Positions 23,610 to 35,352 of a stretch of 64,000 bases of DNA are shown here, piece by piece (position 1 is the stretch's first letter; every line of letters starts with the position of its first letter). Source of the DNA: Phocoena phocoena (Eukaryota > Chordata > Mammalia > Artiodactyla > Phocoenidae); assembly GCF_963924675.1 (NCBI RefSeq), contig NC_089221.1, positions 91,203,835 to 91,267,834 of the forward strand, read 5' to 3'. The notes below the pieces were generated by a model that worked only from the letters and a program-made list of their open reading frames with translations, was not told the origin of the DNA and did not search any database. Both the position numbers and the translations under genes were made by a program.

Positions 23610-24163
23610 AGAAATAGTGCATGGAGTTTGACCTGTACTCACAGAGCTTGTCAGTGACTACAGTGGCCAAAGATGATCACAATTTTTTTTTTAACAGTCC
23701 TCTCATGGAGAGGTAGAGGCTATATTCCTTCCCTCTGAATTTACATAAGCTCTGTGACTGTTCTGATGATAAAATACAGTGGGAATGAATGATTAAGTGC
23801 CAATTTCTGGTCCACTTCCTCACTTTTAGAACGTTCTCTAGAAACCCTACATTTCCTGTAATAAATTGTCCACCCTGAGACCACCATTCTAGAGAAGCCC
23901 TGGGCAAACATTCTGGATGACAGCCAACTTCCCAGCCATTCCCAACAAAAACACCAAACATTTAAGTCTTAGACACTCAAGATCAATCCATCCTCCAGTT
24001 GTACCCCTGAGTGAGTTCCACCAATGCCACACAGAGCAGAAGAAATACCCAGTGAGTCATTCCTGAACCCCTGCTTCAAAAAATCGTGAGCTATAATAAA
24101 ACAGTTGCTGTTTTAAGCCACTAGATTTGGGGGTAATTAGTTATGCCACAGCAGATAACTGGA
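23610..24163 (+). mobile_element. MLT1-type (MaLR) LTR
   Basis: Begins with CAAAGATGATCACAATTTTT and ends AATCGTGAGCTATAATAAAA ... TTTTAAGCCACTAGATTTGG ... CAGCAGATAACTGGAA, the standard MLT1 3' end. Some of the middle is diverged. Confidence 0.65.
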
Positions 24164-24770
24164 AAAGAGGCAGAGGAGTGTTTCTTGTGGGTAACATGGG
24201 GGCTCCCAGAAGAGAGTTGCAGCACAGTGTTAGAATTAGGGTTAGGGTTATGCCCAGAGCTGTGTCTGTCCAACAGGCCTTTCTAGAGATGCTGGTGGAC
24301 CCAAGCATCAGGAAGCTGGAGGTGAACACCAAACTACTCAGGGCTATGGAAGAAGTTGAAAATGCCCACCCAGCATAGAGATTTGTCTGCCTCAGTCAAG
24401 GGAACTGCAGTTGAATGGGTTTAGCAGTGAATTTTGAAAAGACCATGAAAGCATTCCGTGGAGGAAGCTTTTCGTGGCCTCTAGACCAGAGAATGCGGCT
24501 TGCAGTACACTGCAAAAACGAAACAGGAAAAACCAACAGCCTGAAACTAACTCAAAGTATGCAAAGAGAGATGATTTGCTAACAGATCAACTTCAAAGTT
24601 TTGGATATTACATAGACCTGGAAACTCCAATTAATGAACTGAGCTGCTGCTTGTGGTTAAAGTGACTATTACTTAAAAGTCAACAAAAGTTCATGGGACT
24701 GTCAGAGTTTTCCTTCAGTGTCAAGAGACTGTTACTCCTTTCAATAAAGTTTAAGAATATGGAGAGAGAT
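24164..24770 (+). other. Unidentified transcript-like segment, possible retropseudogene
   Basis: Open frames at 24127-24378 (ending FLEMLVDPSIRKLEVNTKL and on) and 24474-24665 (ending QLQSFGYYIDLETPINEL) look more protein-like than nearby sequence. CAATAAAGTTTAAG near 24740 could be a polyadenylation signal. I do not recognise the source protein. It carries GTTAGAATTAGGGTTAGGG (24226-24244), a short telomere-like run. It may equally be an old repeat. Confidence 0.3.
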
Positions 24771-24923
24771 AGAAGTTGTATTCTGTTTGACTAAATCACT
24801 GGTTAAGCTTTTCTGTAAATGAGTTATGGTTAATAATCTCATTTATGTCAGGCAATCTCTTTGGCATATATAGTATTTTAGAACTAGATTACTGTAGAAC
24901 ATGTATCTGTAAGCAGCAGTGTT

Positions 24924-24955
24924 TTAGGTGTCTAAAGACACCTAAGTGTCTTTAG
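24924..24955. repeat. Two overlapping perfect palindromes
   Basis: TTAGGTGTC-TAAA-GACACCTAA (24924-24945) overlaps CTAAAGACAC-CTAA-GTGTCTTTAG (24932-24955). The middle segment can pair with either neighbour, giving two exclusive hairpins. Confidence 0.9.
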
Positions 24956-25284
24956 GTACCTTATGGTAACATATGACCTCAATTTGCAGTGCTATGTGGA
25001 ATAGGATTCAGGGCCCTAAATGTACAGATTTACCTCAATTTGTCTATGGAAAGCTACAGCTTTCCCACAAGTCCTGTGAGTGATAAAGTTATCATACTTC
25101 CTGAATTGCAAAGAAAGAGCTAAATTTAGCTCATATTTTCCCTTAACATACTTTATTCTACAGTATTCGTTTTGAATAATAACTTTAGTTTTGGTTCCAT
25201 TTTATGAAAACATGCCTATTTTTGCTTTCTAATATTATTATCTTTCTATATTTTATATTTCTTTGAAAGCTTCCATATATACAT

Positions 25285-25525
25285 AGCAGTAGAGCTTAAG
25301 TGCATGGATTGTAGAGCCAGACAGCCTTAGTTCAAATCGCAGCTCTGCCACTTACTGTGTGATTTTTAGACCATAGCCTTTCCATGTTTGTTTTCTCACA
25401 TGTAAAACACAGATTATAATAGTATCTATCTCATAGGATCATTAAAAGGATTAAGTTAGTGTTCAAGTAATGCATGTAGAACAATGCATAGTACTTAGTT
25501 ATAAGTATCAACTAATAATAATGAT
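25285..25525 (+). mobile_element. MIR, nearly full length
   Basis: GTGCATGGATTGTAGAGCCA, CTGCCACTTACTGTGTGA and a TCATAGGATCATTAAAAGGA stretch follow MIR from its tRNA-like head to its core and tail. Confidence 0.75.
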
Positions 25526-25630
25526 AACTTTATCCTTCTTGGATATTAACAATTAAATGTAAAATAGTAAAAAGTAAAATATTGAATAAACTGAGATATT
25601 TGGAAACAGGCAAAAAATAGAATATTGTTA

Positions 25631-25756
25631 ATTTTTTTAGGGATGGGTTCAAAGTGTCAAATTAATCAAATAGAATCTTAATTTTTTTAGGGATGGGTTC
25701 AAAGTTCACATTTTTTTAGGGATGCGTTCAAATTTTTTTAGGGATGGGTCTGAAGC
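25631..25756 (+). repeat. Minisatellite of a 22-24 bp unit
   Basis: The unit A-T7-AGGGATGGGTTCAAAG occurs at 25631-25654 and 25681-25704 (identical), 25710-25732 (one G-to-C change) and 25732-25756 (diverged end). Spacing shrinks from 50 to 29 to 22 bases, so the first copies are separated by unique bases and the last two are adjacent. No known family comes to mind. Confidence 0.85.
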
Positions 25757-28134
25757 TTATAGAATTTTTATTTAAAAAAATTACAAATACAAAATCAGAA
25801 ATAAAAATGGGCGCAATTTGCTAACTTTTCTGAAAACGGATGACAAGTTGTTTTTTTGTTTTTTTTTTTAACAACACCAAAAAAATAATACTGTCTCAGC
25901 CTTGTTCAGAGACAATATCATCTGGTTGCAGTGATCTACATTATAATTTATTTCAAAGTTTGAGAATAAAATTACTCTCAGAGATTTTAAAGTAACACTA
26001 AGACTTATGTTGGTTTGTTCATAAATTTTTAGCTCTTATATTGACAGATATAATGACTTCACTTTAGTCATATCTGTTGGGATAAGGCATTAAAACAGCT
26101 CTCTTCTATTCCTTACCCCTTACTTTTTTAAGTGGAAAATGAAGGTAATGCTGCCAATTTGCAGAGGCAATTGCATCTATATATACAATTGAGAGTTGTA
26201 AGAAATCAATTAGGAACAAGGACTGGCCACCTATGTCCTCAACCACGTGGTGGACTGTGGTAGAATCTGGCCAGGCCTACAGTACTAAGTAGATCTAATG
26301 ACTCAGTAAGAAATAAAACACAGAAGAAATTAGTTTATCATCCATTCTCTTCAAGTGTCACATAATTATGCAGCTTGGCCCAGAAAAGAGCTAGGAACCC
26401 AGATTCCAGATGTCGGGGTACAAGGCTTAAGTAGAATAAAATCATATCCTTCTATGGTATTAATACCAATCCTTAAGGACTACATGGCCGCCTCGCTATT
26501 CCCACCCACAACCCACAATAAAAGTATAAAAGGCAGTGAGCCAGTGGTCCTAGGTGCCTCTAAGTGGATCTCTCACTCTATGAAGATGGAAAAGCCTGCT
26601 GAACTCTCAAGTGTGCTTCCATAAGCAAGAAGGAAGCAACGGGGAGCTGAACCCATGCAAGCCATTAAGTGCGCTAGATCTGGCTGTCTTATTTGCGTTA
26701 CTTCCTTGCTTAATTTGGTAGCTGAACAAAGTGAATGCTGTGTTGCTCAAAACCAAGTCATCATCCTTGAGACCAGCCTCGGTGGTATTGCCTTTCTCAC
26801 TCCTTAATGATAAAGAAGGTGAATTATATATGATCATATCCAGCTCTAGAGCCTAGCACTGGATCTAGCATGTAGATGACTGAAAAACTGCTCATCAATG
26901 GCACTTAGAGCATGTCCATAATTGCATATGTCAGATACAAACACCTAATTGTCCATTCTGGCAGTGGATGTGTTTTATGATCTTTACAAAATACATCAAT
27001 TTCATTAGTCTTCAACTGTAAGCTCCTGAGTAGCAGTCATTGGGCCAAGTATTTCTCTTTTATTACTGTCCCATATACTATAGGGTAGTTATCAGTTTAA
27101 TAATGGAAATGGTCTTGAAATCATTGCATTCTGTCAATTATAGACTGAGGCTACATCACATGTAAGAATGCTCCTCCACAACAGGTTGCCATGCTTTGAG
27201 AATGCATTATTGTGACTACGTGGGAAATTTTTTGACACATTTCTAGGAAGGGTGGGGGGGTTTCACTTTGATGTAAGAGATGAAGCAGGTATGAAAGGTA
27301 AACAGGGCAATATAGGGGAATACCTCCTTCTGCTTCAGGGGAACCTCCCTTGATCTTTTAATCTGAAAGATTCTATGTGCAACATATGGTTGAGAAGTCC
27401 CATAAAAAGTGATCAAATCCTAGAAAAAGATGGGATAAGAATTTCATCTTCTAAGGAGCTTAGTAGCATTTAGAAGCAGTACAGGATCCACCTTGAACAA
27501 CTTACTCATTGCATATTAAGAAAAGCATCTTAGAGATATGTCCAGCATGTTCCTGGGGATTTTTTAAATAGCATGCAAGATTGATAAGGGAAGTATTAGT
27601 TTTTCACATTTGGGGGTTAAATATAAACAGGCTTTGGCATTTATTTTAATGACGATTATCAAACTGTTGGTTTTACCCATCCATTTAGTCAAGATAATTT
27701 CAGAAATTTTTAGAAACCCTTTGTTCACTGTGGAGCATTAGTCAGGTGATATAGTTTTATCAAAAATATACAAGAATAACGTCTCATTTTTTTCAGTGGA
27801 GTTTCATTGGCCTCGTGAGCAAAACTTATAAATTTATAAAGCTTATAAAACTTTCAGACAGAATTCATAATTAGGAGAATTCGAAGTATTTATGTGTCTT
27901 ATTAAATCATTGAGTATTCATTTTTCTTTTAGATATTTTTAGATTTAAAAACATTTTCCTTGAAGTTTTGACATCAAAGTCTCATGATTAGGTAATATAT
28001 GAATCATTTCTGGCAGAATTTCTAGATAAAAGTCTCTTGATCTATTTTAGAATTCAATTTTATCTTTGCCTTGTCCTTAGAGCTACTTCCAGAGCCTCGG
28101 AAACTGACATTATTTTACAGTGAACGAGAAAGCT
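25757..28134. other. Unassigned sequence
   Basis: No gene or clear repeat. A stretch near 26490-26560 contains AATAAAAGTATAAAAGGCAG, which looks promoter- or LTR-like, but nothing else supports it. Confidence 0.4.
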
Positions 28135-28275
28135 GTTTGGAACCAATAATTTTTAATAAACTTTATTTTGAAATAATTTTAGATTTGAAGAATCGCAGTG
28201 ATAGGTCCCATATACTCTTCACCCAGCTTCCCCTAAGTTACACAGCTGTGACACATTCATCAAAACTAAGAAACT

Positions 28276-28490
28276 GGGCTTCCCTGGTGGTGCAGTGGTT
28301 GAGAGTCCGCCTGCCGATGCAGGGGACACAGCTTCATGCCCCAGTCTGGGAAGATCCCATACGCCGCAGAGCGGCTGGGCCCGTGAGCCATGGCCGCTGG
28401 GCCTGCGTGTCCGGAGCCTGTGCTCTGCAACGGGAGAGGCCACAGCAATGAGAGGCCTGCGAACCACAAAAAAAAAAAAAAAAAAAAAAA
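28276..28490 (+). mobile_element. CHR-type SINE (short form)
   Basis: Short CHR SINE with a 27-base A tail. Flanks AAAACTAAGAAACT and AAAACCTAAGAAATT are an imperfect target duplication. Confidence 0.93.
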
Positions 28491-30326
28491 AAAACCTAAG
28501 AAATTAACATTAGTACAATACTATTAACTGAACTGCAGGCTTTATTCTGATTTTGCTATTTTTTTCTAATCATTAATGTTTTTTTCTGTCCCAGGATCCA
28601 ATCTAAGACTGCCCATTGATTTAGTTACCATGTCTCCTTGGTCTCCTCTGAACAAGAGAGATTCTTGATCTTTCTTTGTCTTCATGTCCTTAAAAATTTT
28701 GAGGAGTACTGGTCAGGTAGCTTGTAGACTGTCCCTCATGTTGTGTCTGATGTTTTCCCACGACTAAACTTGGGTAATGGATTTTGGGGAAGATCACCAT
28801 AGAAGTGAAGTGCTCTTCCCACTGTATCATTTCAGGGGGTGATGATATCAGTTTGACTTATTTTAGGTGATGTTAACTTTGATAATTTGATTAAAGTGTT
28901 AAGCGCCCCATTCTCTCCACTCTACAGTTATCTTTCCTTTTCCATATTCTCTTCCAACCCACCCTCAAGAGGAGGGGAACTAATTCCATCTCCCGGAGAG
29001 AATAATATCAAACAATTTGTGGAAATTATTAAAACCACTCCAGTAAACTAATAAATATTTAGAGGAAACATTTTGAGACTATGCAAATATTCTGTTTCTT
29101 CTTTTTTTAAGTTGCATCTACTAACATTAGCATTTATCAGCGGATCTTGCCTGCAGCAGTCATTACTATGGTGTTCTAATGGTGACTTTCTATTTCCTTC
29201 ATATCTTCTGCACTTATTAATCGAATTCTTTTGTAAGGAATGTCCCTTCTTCCCCATCTACCCCATCTATGTGTTCATTAATTATTTAGTTACTCAATCA
29301 TTTATTTGTATAAATATGGACTTATGTATGTTTATTTTATTTCTCTGGGTTATAACTCTATACTATTTTTACTTATTATGTTGCTCAAATTATTCCAGCT
29401 TTAGCCATTCCAGCTATTTTATATTGGCTCCTGTGTCCTTTTGGCATGCCCCTACCTTCCTTTTTTGTATTTTTCTCTTTTTTTGGTCTTACTTTCTGAC
29501 TATATAAGATGCTCCAGAATCTTATATTCTCCTTGCCCCGGACTGAGAGTCAGCCATTTCTCTAAGGAGACCTGATTCTTTTTATTGAAGAATAGTATAT
29601 AGAAACCAAGATCTGGGAATTAGATATATTTGTTACTACTGGAGTGTCACTCTTTCTAGGTCCCATTAGTAGACAGGCCTAAGAAATATATGTATGTATA
29701 CTACCCCATGTATACATACATATGTATGTTTATTTCTGTATTTATAACTGTATAGCTATTAAAATAAATGAGTTAATAATGATATTACCAACTCTATAAT
29801 CTAGCAACATAGGGTTCATTTTAGCCTTTCCCTTGCCCTCTCTAATTCCTTTGTAACTTCTTTCTCTGATATATTATCAACAATATATTAATTTATTTGT
29901 TCATCCCTAGTATACCAATAGCGTAGTTTCAGAATTGCTGAAATACTGGTATAAGAAACAAATCTACCAACCAGTGTACTGCTTGTGAATAGTTCTTTTT
30001 TGTCTTTAGACTTAGATTATCCAATCAAAACAGTACTTTCCAAAGTTCTTTATGTCAGCTCCTTTTATCCCTAACCCCTTACATTTGTTATACAGTTAAA
30101 TTAATTTGTCACAGTCTGGGTTCTCCCAGTATCTTGGGTTCTCCTAACCCAAAATTCTGGTTGATTTTTTAAATTTTACATAAAGTTCACTCTTTATGGT
30201 ATACAGTTCTATGGGTCTTAACAAGTGTACAGAGTAATCTGCCCAACACCCAAGTACCATACAGATCAAGTCGATCACCCTAAACATCACCGTTTGTCAG
30301 AGCCAACCATTTTTAAAATCCCTCTA

Positions 30327-30539
30327 GGGCTTCCCTGGTGGCGCAGTGGTGGAGAGTCTGCCTGCCGATGCAGGGTACGCGGGTTCGTGCCCCGGTCCAG
30401 GAAGATCCCACGTGCTGCGGAGCAGCTGGGCCCGTGAGCCATGGCCACTGAGCCTGCACGTCCGGAGCCTGTGCTCCACAACGGGAGAGGCCACAACAGT
30501 GAGAGGCCCGCATACCGCAAAAAAAAAAAAAAAAAAAAA
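30327..30539 (+). mobile_element. CHR-type SINE (short form), young
   Basis: Near-consensus with a long A tail. The duplication AAAATCCCTCTA is perfect at 30315-30326 and 30540-30551. Confidence 0.95.
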
Positions 30540-30834
30540 AAAATCCCTCTAATAGTTCCAGTCTTTTACTTGGACACAGTTTACTAGTACCTTAAACCTC
30601 ACAGAGCTCTAGAGCTCTAGCAAGCATGCTTCCCAAGAGGAAACAAACCCCCCAAAAAATGAAGAAACAAAAATATTTTATAGGAATAAGGGCGAAGTTT
30701 GCTCAAAAATGAACTAAGATTCAATTTAAGGTATTATATTAGCATTGTTCTTATTTATCTTCAGAGTGGAGAAAGCAAACTGCTGAACACAACCTTGTTT
30801 GGTATATATACATTGAGAGAATCACCAGAGATAA

Positions 30835-31549
30835 TGTCAGGGAGAAAAACTTTTCCCTTCTTCCGTTTTAGGCTCTTTGGCTGATCTAATAATTAAATTG
30901 ACAAAGACAGATTAACAGGAGAAAAACAAATTTAATTTTCTAGGTACAGGATCCCTTAAAAATAGGAGACTCAAAGAAGTGACCAGAGCAGGCAGATTTT
31001 ATACCTTTTTGATGAGGAGACAATACATTTGTGAAACACTGACAAGACAAAGGGATTTGGGCTTGGGGTAGCAAATGAGTGAAGTAATGAGATTTGTTTA
31101 TACAGCCTTCTCAGCCCTGAATTCCCTATCTCCAGTGATAAGCATGTCTCTACTTCCTGGTATAGAGAGGTTTTTTGTTTTTGTTTGTTTGTTTGTTTTT
31201 TGCGGTACACGGGCTTCTCACTGTTGCGGCCTCTCCTGTTGTGAAGCACAGGCTCCGGACGCGCAGGCTCAGTGGCCATGGCTCACGGACCGAGCCGCTC
31301 CGCGGCACGTGGGATCTTCCCGGATCGGGGCACGAACCCATGTCCCCTGCATCGGCAGGTGGACCCTCAACCACTGTGCCACCAGGGAAGCCCGAGAGGT
31401 ACTTTTAACAAGGGAGATTTATCTCCTGCTTTCAGAGGTACAAAGGAGGTCAGAGTGTCCTCCTTGCACCAGCTGTTCCTTAAGTAACTTTAAAATAATC
31501 AGTATGCGAAAGTAGCATATTTTGGGGTGGCATATTCTGCTCCCCTTCA
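30835..31549 (-). mobile_element. ERVL-type solo LTR (LTR33-like), copy 3
   Basis: Begins TGTCAGGGAGAAAAAC and ends TGCTCCCCTTCA, the complement of the TG...CA ends of the copy at 4789. Shares GATCTAATAATTAAATTGAC and AACAGGAGAAAAACAAATTT with copy 1. A SINE at 31171-31393 lies inside. Confidence 0.6.
31171..31393 (-). mobile_element. CHR-type SINE (short form)
   Basis: Complement of CHR SINE with a TTTG-rich tail. Target duplication GAGAGG(T) at 31165-31171 and 31394-31400. Confidence 0.93.
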
Positions 31550-31649
31550 ATAATATTTTGATTGCTATCAGCTTTACCTATTAATGTGTCTGACTGAGTT
31601 CTAGGGAAGTGACTCATAAAATCAAACCTCTTAATTTTCCTCTGTTTTC

Positions 31650-31837
31650 CCATTCTGATTGCTTTGATTCAACTCCTTATCATCTCTCATTTAAACTGTT
31701 AAAATAATTTCCTAACTGGTTTCCCTCAGTCAAGTGTCTCCTAACTGAAAACCCCTGCCCACAAACTCTCTGAACATATCTGTTTAAAATCCAAATCTGA
31801 TTATGTTTCTCCCTCAATTAAAAACCTATGCCAGTAT
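31650..31837 (+). mobile_element. L2 LINE ORF2-end fragment
   Basis: TTCCTAACTGGTTTCCCT, then AAATCCAAATCTGATTATG and CCCTCAATTAAAAACCTATG match the L2 region coding the C-terminal part of its reverse transcriptase. It resembles the copy at 50655-51005. Confidence 0.5.
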
Positions 31838-32452
31838 ACCCAGACAAAACTATAATTCAAAAAGATACATGCACCCCTATGTTCATAGCAGCACTATTCA
31901 CGATAGCCAAGATATGGAAACAACCTAATGTCCACTGCCAGATGAATAGATAAAGAAGATGTGTTACATATATACAATGGAATACTACTCAGCCATAAAA
32001 AAGGATGAAGTAATGCCATTTGCAGCAGCATGGATGCAACTAGAGATTATCATGCTAAGTGAACTAAGTCAGAAAGAGAAAGACAAATACCATATGATAT
32101 CGCTTATATGTGGAATCTAAAATATGGCACAAATGAACTTATCTACAAAACAGACTCACAGACATAGAGAACAGACTTGTGGTTGCCAAGGGGGTGGGGG
32201 CAGGGAGAGGGATGGACTGGGAGTTTGGGGTTAGTAGATGCAAACTATTAACATTTAGAATGGATAAACAAGGTCCTACTGTATAGTATAGGGAACTATA
32301 TCCAGTCTCCTGGGATAAGCTGTAATGGAAAAGAATATACAGAAAGAATGTATATATGTGTATAACTGAGTCACTTTGCTGTACAGTAGAAATTAACACA
32401 ACATTGTAAAACAACTATACTTCAATTATTAAAAAATGTGATTAAAAAAACC
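31838..32452 (+). mobile_element. 5'-truncated L1 with intact 3' end
   Basis: Holds the end of ORF2 (ATGGAATACTACTCAGCCAT) and the 3'UTR (GGTTGCCAAGGGGGTGGGGG, TAGGGAACTATATCCAGTC, TTGCTGTACAGTAGAAATTA) through CAACTATACTTCAATTATTA and an A-rich tail. This is the 3' end typical of cetartiodactyl L1. The reverse-strand frame across it is not a gene. Confidence 0.85.
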
Positions 32453-32744
32453 TCATAGATGCTCGCTCATGTTTAATTATGGGGCTATGTCGTATCAAAT
32501 TTACCATTGAGCTACCTATGATCATTACTTTAAAGACTTTTGGCAATACATACTTTTTATTTTTGATTAAATGTAGGAGACACTTCAGTATCATCAGCCA
32601 CATATTAAAATCATTTCTTAGAATGGGCTACTTTAGGGAAGATTTCAGCAATTACTCATTTTGTATGTTTCTTATTGATCCAGGCTAGTTTAAACAGAAA
32701 ATCATATTTTCCGATCTTATCTCCTAATTATATGAATACATCTA

Positions 32745-33240
32745 TGTTCGTCAGTGTTCCCCAGAGAAGCAGAATCAATATGATACAAATCTATCCGTAT
32801 ACATATACATATACCTAGAGAGAAAAAGAGAGAGAGAGGGAGAGAAAGAGATTTATTATAAAGAATTGGCTTATGCGATTATGTAGACTTAAAAACCCTC
32901 AGATCTGCATTTTGAAGAAGTAAGAATCAGGAGATCAATGGTATAAGTTCTGGTCTGGGTCTAAAAGCCTGAGAACCAGGAGACTCAATGGTTTAGGTTC
33001 CAGTATCTTAATGAGTGCCTAATTTAAGAGAACAACTCAGACACTCTCAAGAGGAACTTAAGCTCTAAAGGAGAGGTCTGTTGGACTGCAGACTCTGCAA
33101 AGGGAGTAGACACAGAAGGAAAATGAAGAGGGCCATGATTCAACCAGTGACTTCTGCATGGAGAAATTATATGCCTGGCTTCAGGACTTCTCAAATGGTT
33201 TGGGACTAGCAATGTCACCACTGCTTCTGATGGAGACCAC
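32745..33240. mobile_element. Old interspersed repeat, LTR-like
   Basis: CAGTGTTCCCCAGAGAAGCAGAATCAATATG, then a GA-rich tract, TTTATTATAAAGAATTGGC, and repeated 'AGAACCAGGAGACTCAATGG' wording match a common old mammalian repeat that begins 'gggttctccagagaaacagaaccaa'. I cannot assign it firmly. Confidence 0.4.
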
Positions 33241-34216
33241 TATACACCAAAAATGCTTTAGATGGGAAAATGGCACTATGTGAGATATGAATTAAAACAC
33301 AAATTTTGTGATCCATTTAAAAACTAACAGACAGTATTATTTATGTCACAGATGCTATTTGTCAGATTTTGGAGACAGTTTGAAGGCAAGGAACTCGTCC
33401 TGGTGCTTTCTACCTTGTCTCCATCCTTCCTCATCTGCAGTTATTACTTTAGAACACTGCTATGTTCAAAATTGCCATCACTTTTTAAATAGGGTTTCTC
33501 AGAGTGGTACAGCCATCTATATACCCATCCAATCTTCCACCATTTAATGATAAAATCACCAGCATCACTGGGTCATGATACCTCTTGCATTATTGCTTGT
33601 GCAATATTTAAACTTTCATGTATGTTAACTTTGTCTCTAGACAAAATTGGGTTGCAAATTCCTTGAATAAGACACAATGTGTTATACTCATCTTGTAGTC
33701 ACAACAATCAAAATGGCATCTAGCAGAGTAATATAATCCATTAGTTATTTGATGACAATTTATTTATGCATGAACCAGTTAACTAATTAATATGACCCAG
33801 TGGTTTTATCTGGTATTTGTCTCCAAATCTCTCACGTCCTATGAATTCACTTTTTCCCTTTGTGAAGAGCTGGGACAAATAAGAGGATAAAGAGGTGTCA
33901 TCTTTATCCTCTTAACACTTGAAGTGTTCTCCCTTCTTTGCTAATACGCTCCCTACAACATGGACTTCTATGGGGTCATGGTACTCAGAGTGAGTAGAGA
34001 ATTAAAATTACTTAAGGAAGCTCTGAATGGACCTCAAGATTCGATAGTACCCTTTGCCCATTTAATCCTGGATCTTCAGATGAATTTACATATCAGATAA
34101 ATGTTTAATTTTTAAACTCCCAACTCTTGCCCAGGGGCAATTGTTTTCAAATCTCAGATCTGATTTCCCCTTTGCTTTTCTACTCTCCCCAACATCCACC
34201 CTATTCACAGCTACTT
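33241..34216. other. Unassigned sequence
   Basis: No repeat or gene recognised. Frames up to 79 codons lack domains. Confidence 0.4.
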
Positions 34217-34229
34217 AAAATTACTATCA

Positions 34230-34563
34230 GGGGCTTCCCTGGTGGCACAGTGGTTAAGAACCCACCTGCCAATGCAGGGGACATGGGTTCGAGCCCTGGT
34301 CCAGGAAGATCCCACATGCTGCGGAGCAGCTAAGCCTGTGCGTCACAACTACTGAGCCTGCGCTCTAGAGCCCGCGAGCCACAACAGCTGAAGCCTGTGT
34401 GCCTGGAGCCCGTGCTCCGTGATGGGAGAGGCCACCTCAGTGGGAGGCCCACGCACCACAGCGAAGAGTGGCCCCTGCTCGCCGCAAGTGGAGGAAGCCC
34501 ACGCAGCAACAGAGACCCAACGCAGCCAAAAATGAACAAATTAATTAATTAATTAATTTTTCA
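34230..34563 (+). mobile_element. CHR-1-like SINE (long form)
   Basis: Starts GGGCTTCCCTGGTGGCACAG and ends with AACGCAGCCAAAAATG and a TTAA-rich tail. The duplication AAAATTACTATCA is perfect at 34217-34229 and 34564-34576. Confidence 0.94.
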
Positions 34564-34744
34564 AAAATTACTATCAAACATGAAGATTATTAGTGTATAT
34601 GACTCCACTTAAATCAAAAAGAACTCTGAACTTTTGAACAGTGGTCCATAAAAGATCTGGAAAAGACCTTTCCTTGGGGATGTTAGTTATCTATTATTAT
34701 TTTTAAATAAAATTAAAACATATAAAAGAAAAACCATTTTAAAC

Positions 34745-34801
34745 TATATGGAAATAACCTAGGTGTCCATCAATGAATGAATGGATAAAGTAAATGTGGT
34801 G

Positions 34802-34848
<47 letters not shown>

Positions 34849-35352
34849 GAATATTATTTAGCCATAAAAAAGAAGGAATCCTGCCATTTTCTACAATGTG
34901 GTTAAACCTGGAAGACATTATGCTATGTGAAATAAGCCAGACAGAGAAAGAGAAATACTGTATGATCTTACTTATATGTGGAATTTAAATACATTGAACT
35001 CATAGAACCAGGTAGGAGAACTGTGGTTACCAGGGCTAAAGGGGTGGGGAAAATAGGGATATATCAGTCAAAGGGTACAAACTTTCAGTTATAAAATGAA
35101 TAAGCTCTGAGGATCTAATGTACAGCATGGTGACTTTAGATAAATAATACTCTATTTTATACTTGAAACTTGCTAAGAGAGCAACTCTTGAATGTCCTCA
35201 CCAACCCCCCTTCAAAAATGGTAACTATGTGATGGATGTGTTAATTAGCTTGATTGTGCTAATCATTTTACAGTGTATGCATAAATCAAACCATTGCATG
35301 TATACCTTAAATATATACAATTGTTATTTGTCAATTACACTGCAGTAAAGTT
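34745..35352 (+). mobile_element. L1 3' end with embedded AC repeat
   Basis: AGGTGTCCATCAATGAATGA, ATATTATTTAGCCATAAAAA and CTTACTTATATGTGGAATTT are the end of L1 ORF2 and its 3'UTR (L1MA/MB-like). It ends with TTTGTCAATTACACTGCAGT. The AC microsatellite at 34805-34846 grew within it. Confidence 0.7.
34805..34846 (+). repeat. (AC)n microsatellite
   Basis: Twenty-one uninterrupted AC units, likely polymorphic. Confidence 0.97.

Larger units (their letters stand above)
28135..30560 (-). mobile_element. Long L1M 3' region, split by two SINEs
   Basis: Successive blocks follow the minus strand of an old L1M 3'UTR and ORF2 end: AATAAACTTTATTTTGAAAT, TGAGGAGTACTGGTCAGGT, CTAATGGTGACTTTCTATTT, TGCTCCAGAATCTTATATT, AACCAAGATCTGGGAATTAG, and a TATG/CATA repeat near 29688-29723. 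The same family occurs at 21335-21965. SINEs at 28276 and 30327 interrupt it. The 144-codon frame at 29073-29507 is within it and not a gene. Confidence 0.65.

Noticed and set aside
24231..24244. Telomere or chromosome-fusion site
   Set aside because: Only about two TTAGGG units, not enough to claim telomeric origin.
26490..26560. Promoter candidate with TATAAAAG
   Set aside because: A single TATA-like word after AATAAAAG, without a transcript, CpG context or LTR boundaries.
29073..29507. 144-codon hydrophobic frame
   Set aside because: Falls in an old L1M 3' region on the T-rich strand, with no conserved domain.
29688..29723. Perfect 14-bp inverted repeat of ATGTATGTATAC type
   Set aside because: Belongs to the TATG/CATA stretch that is usual in this old L1 3' region.
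34805..34846. CRISPR-like regular repetition
   Set aside because: Simple dinucleotide repeat, no spacers; the organism is a mammal.
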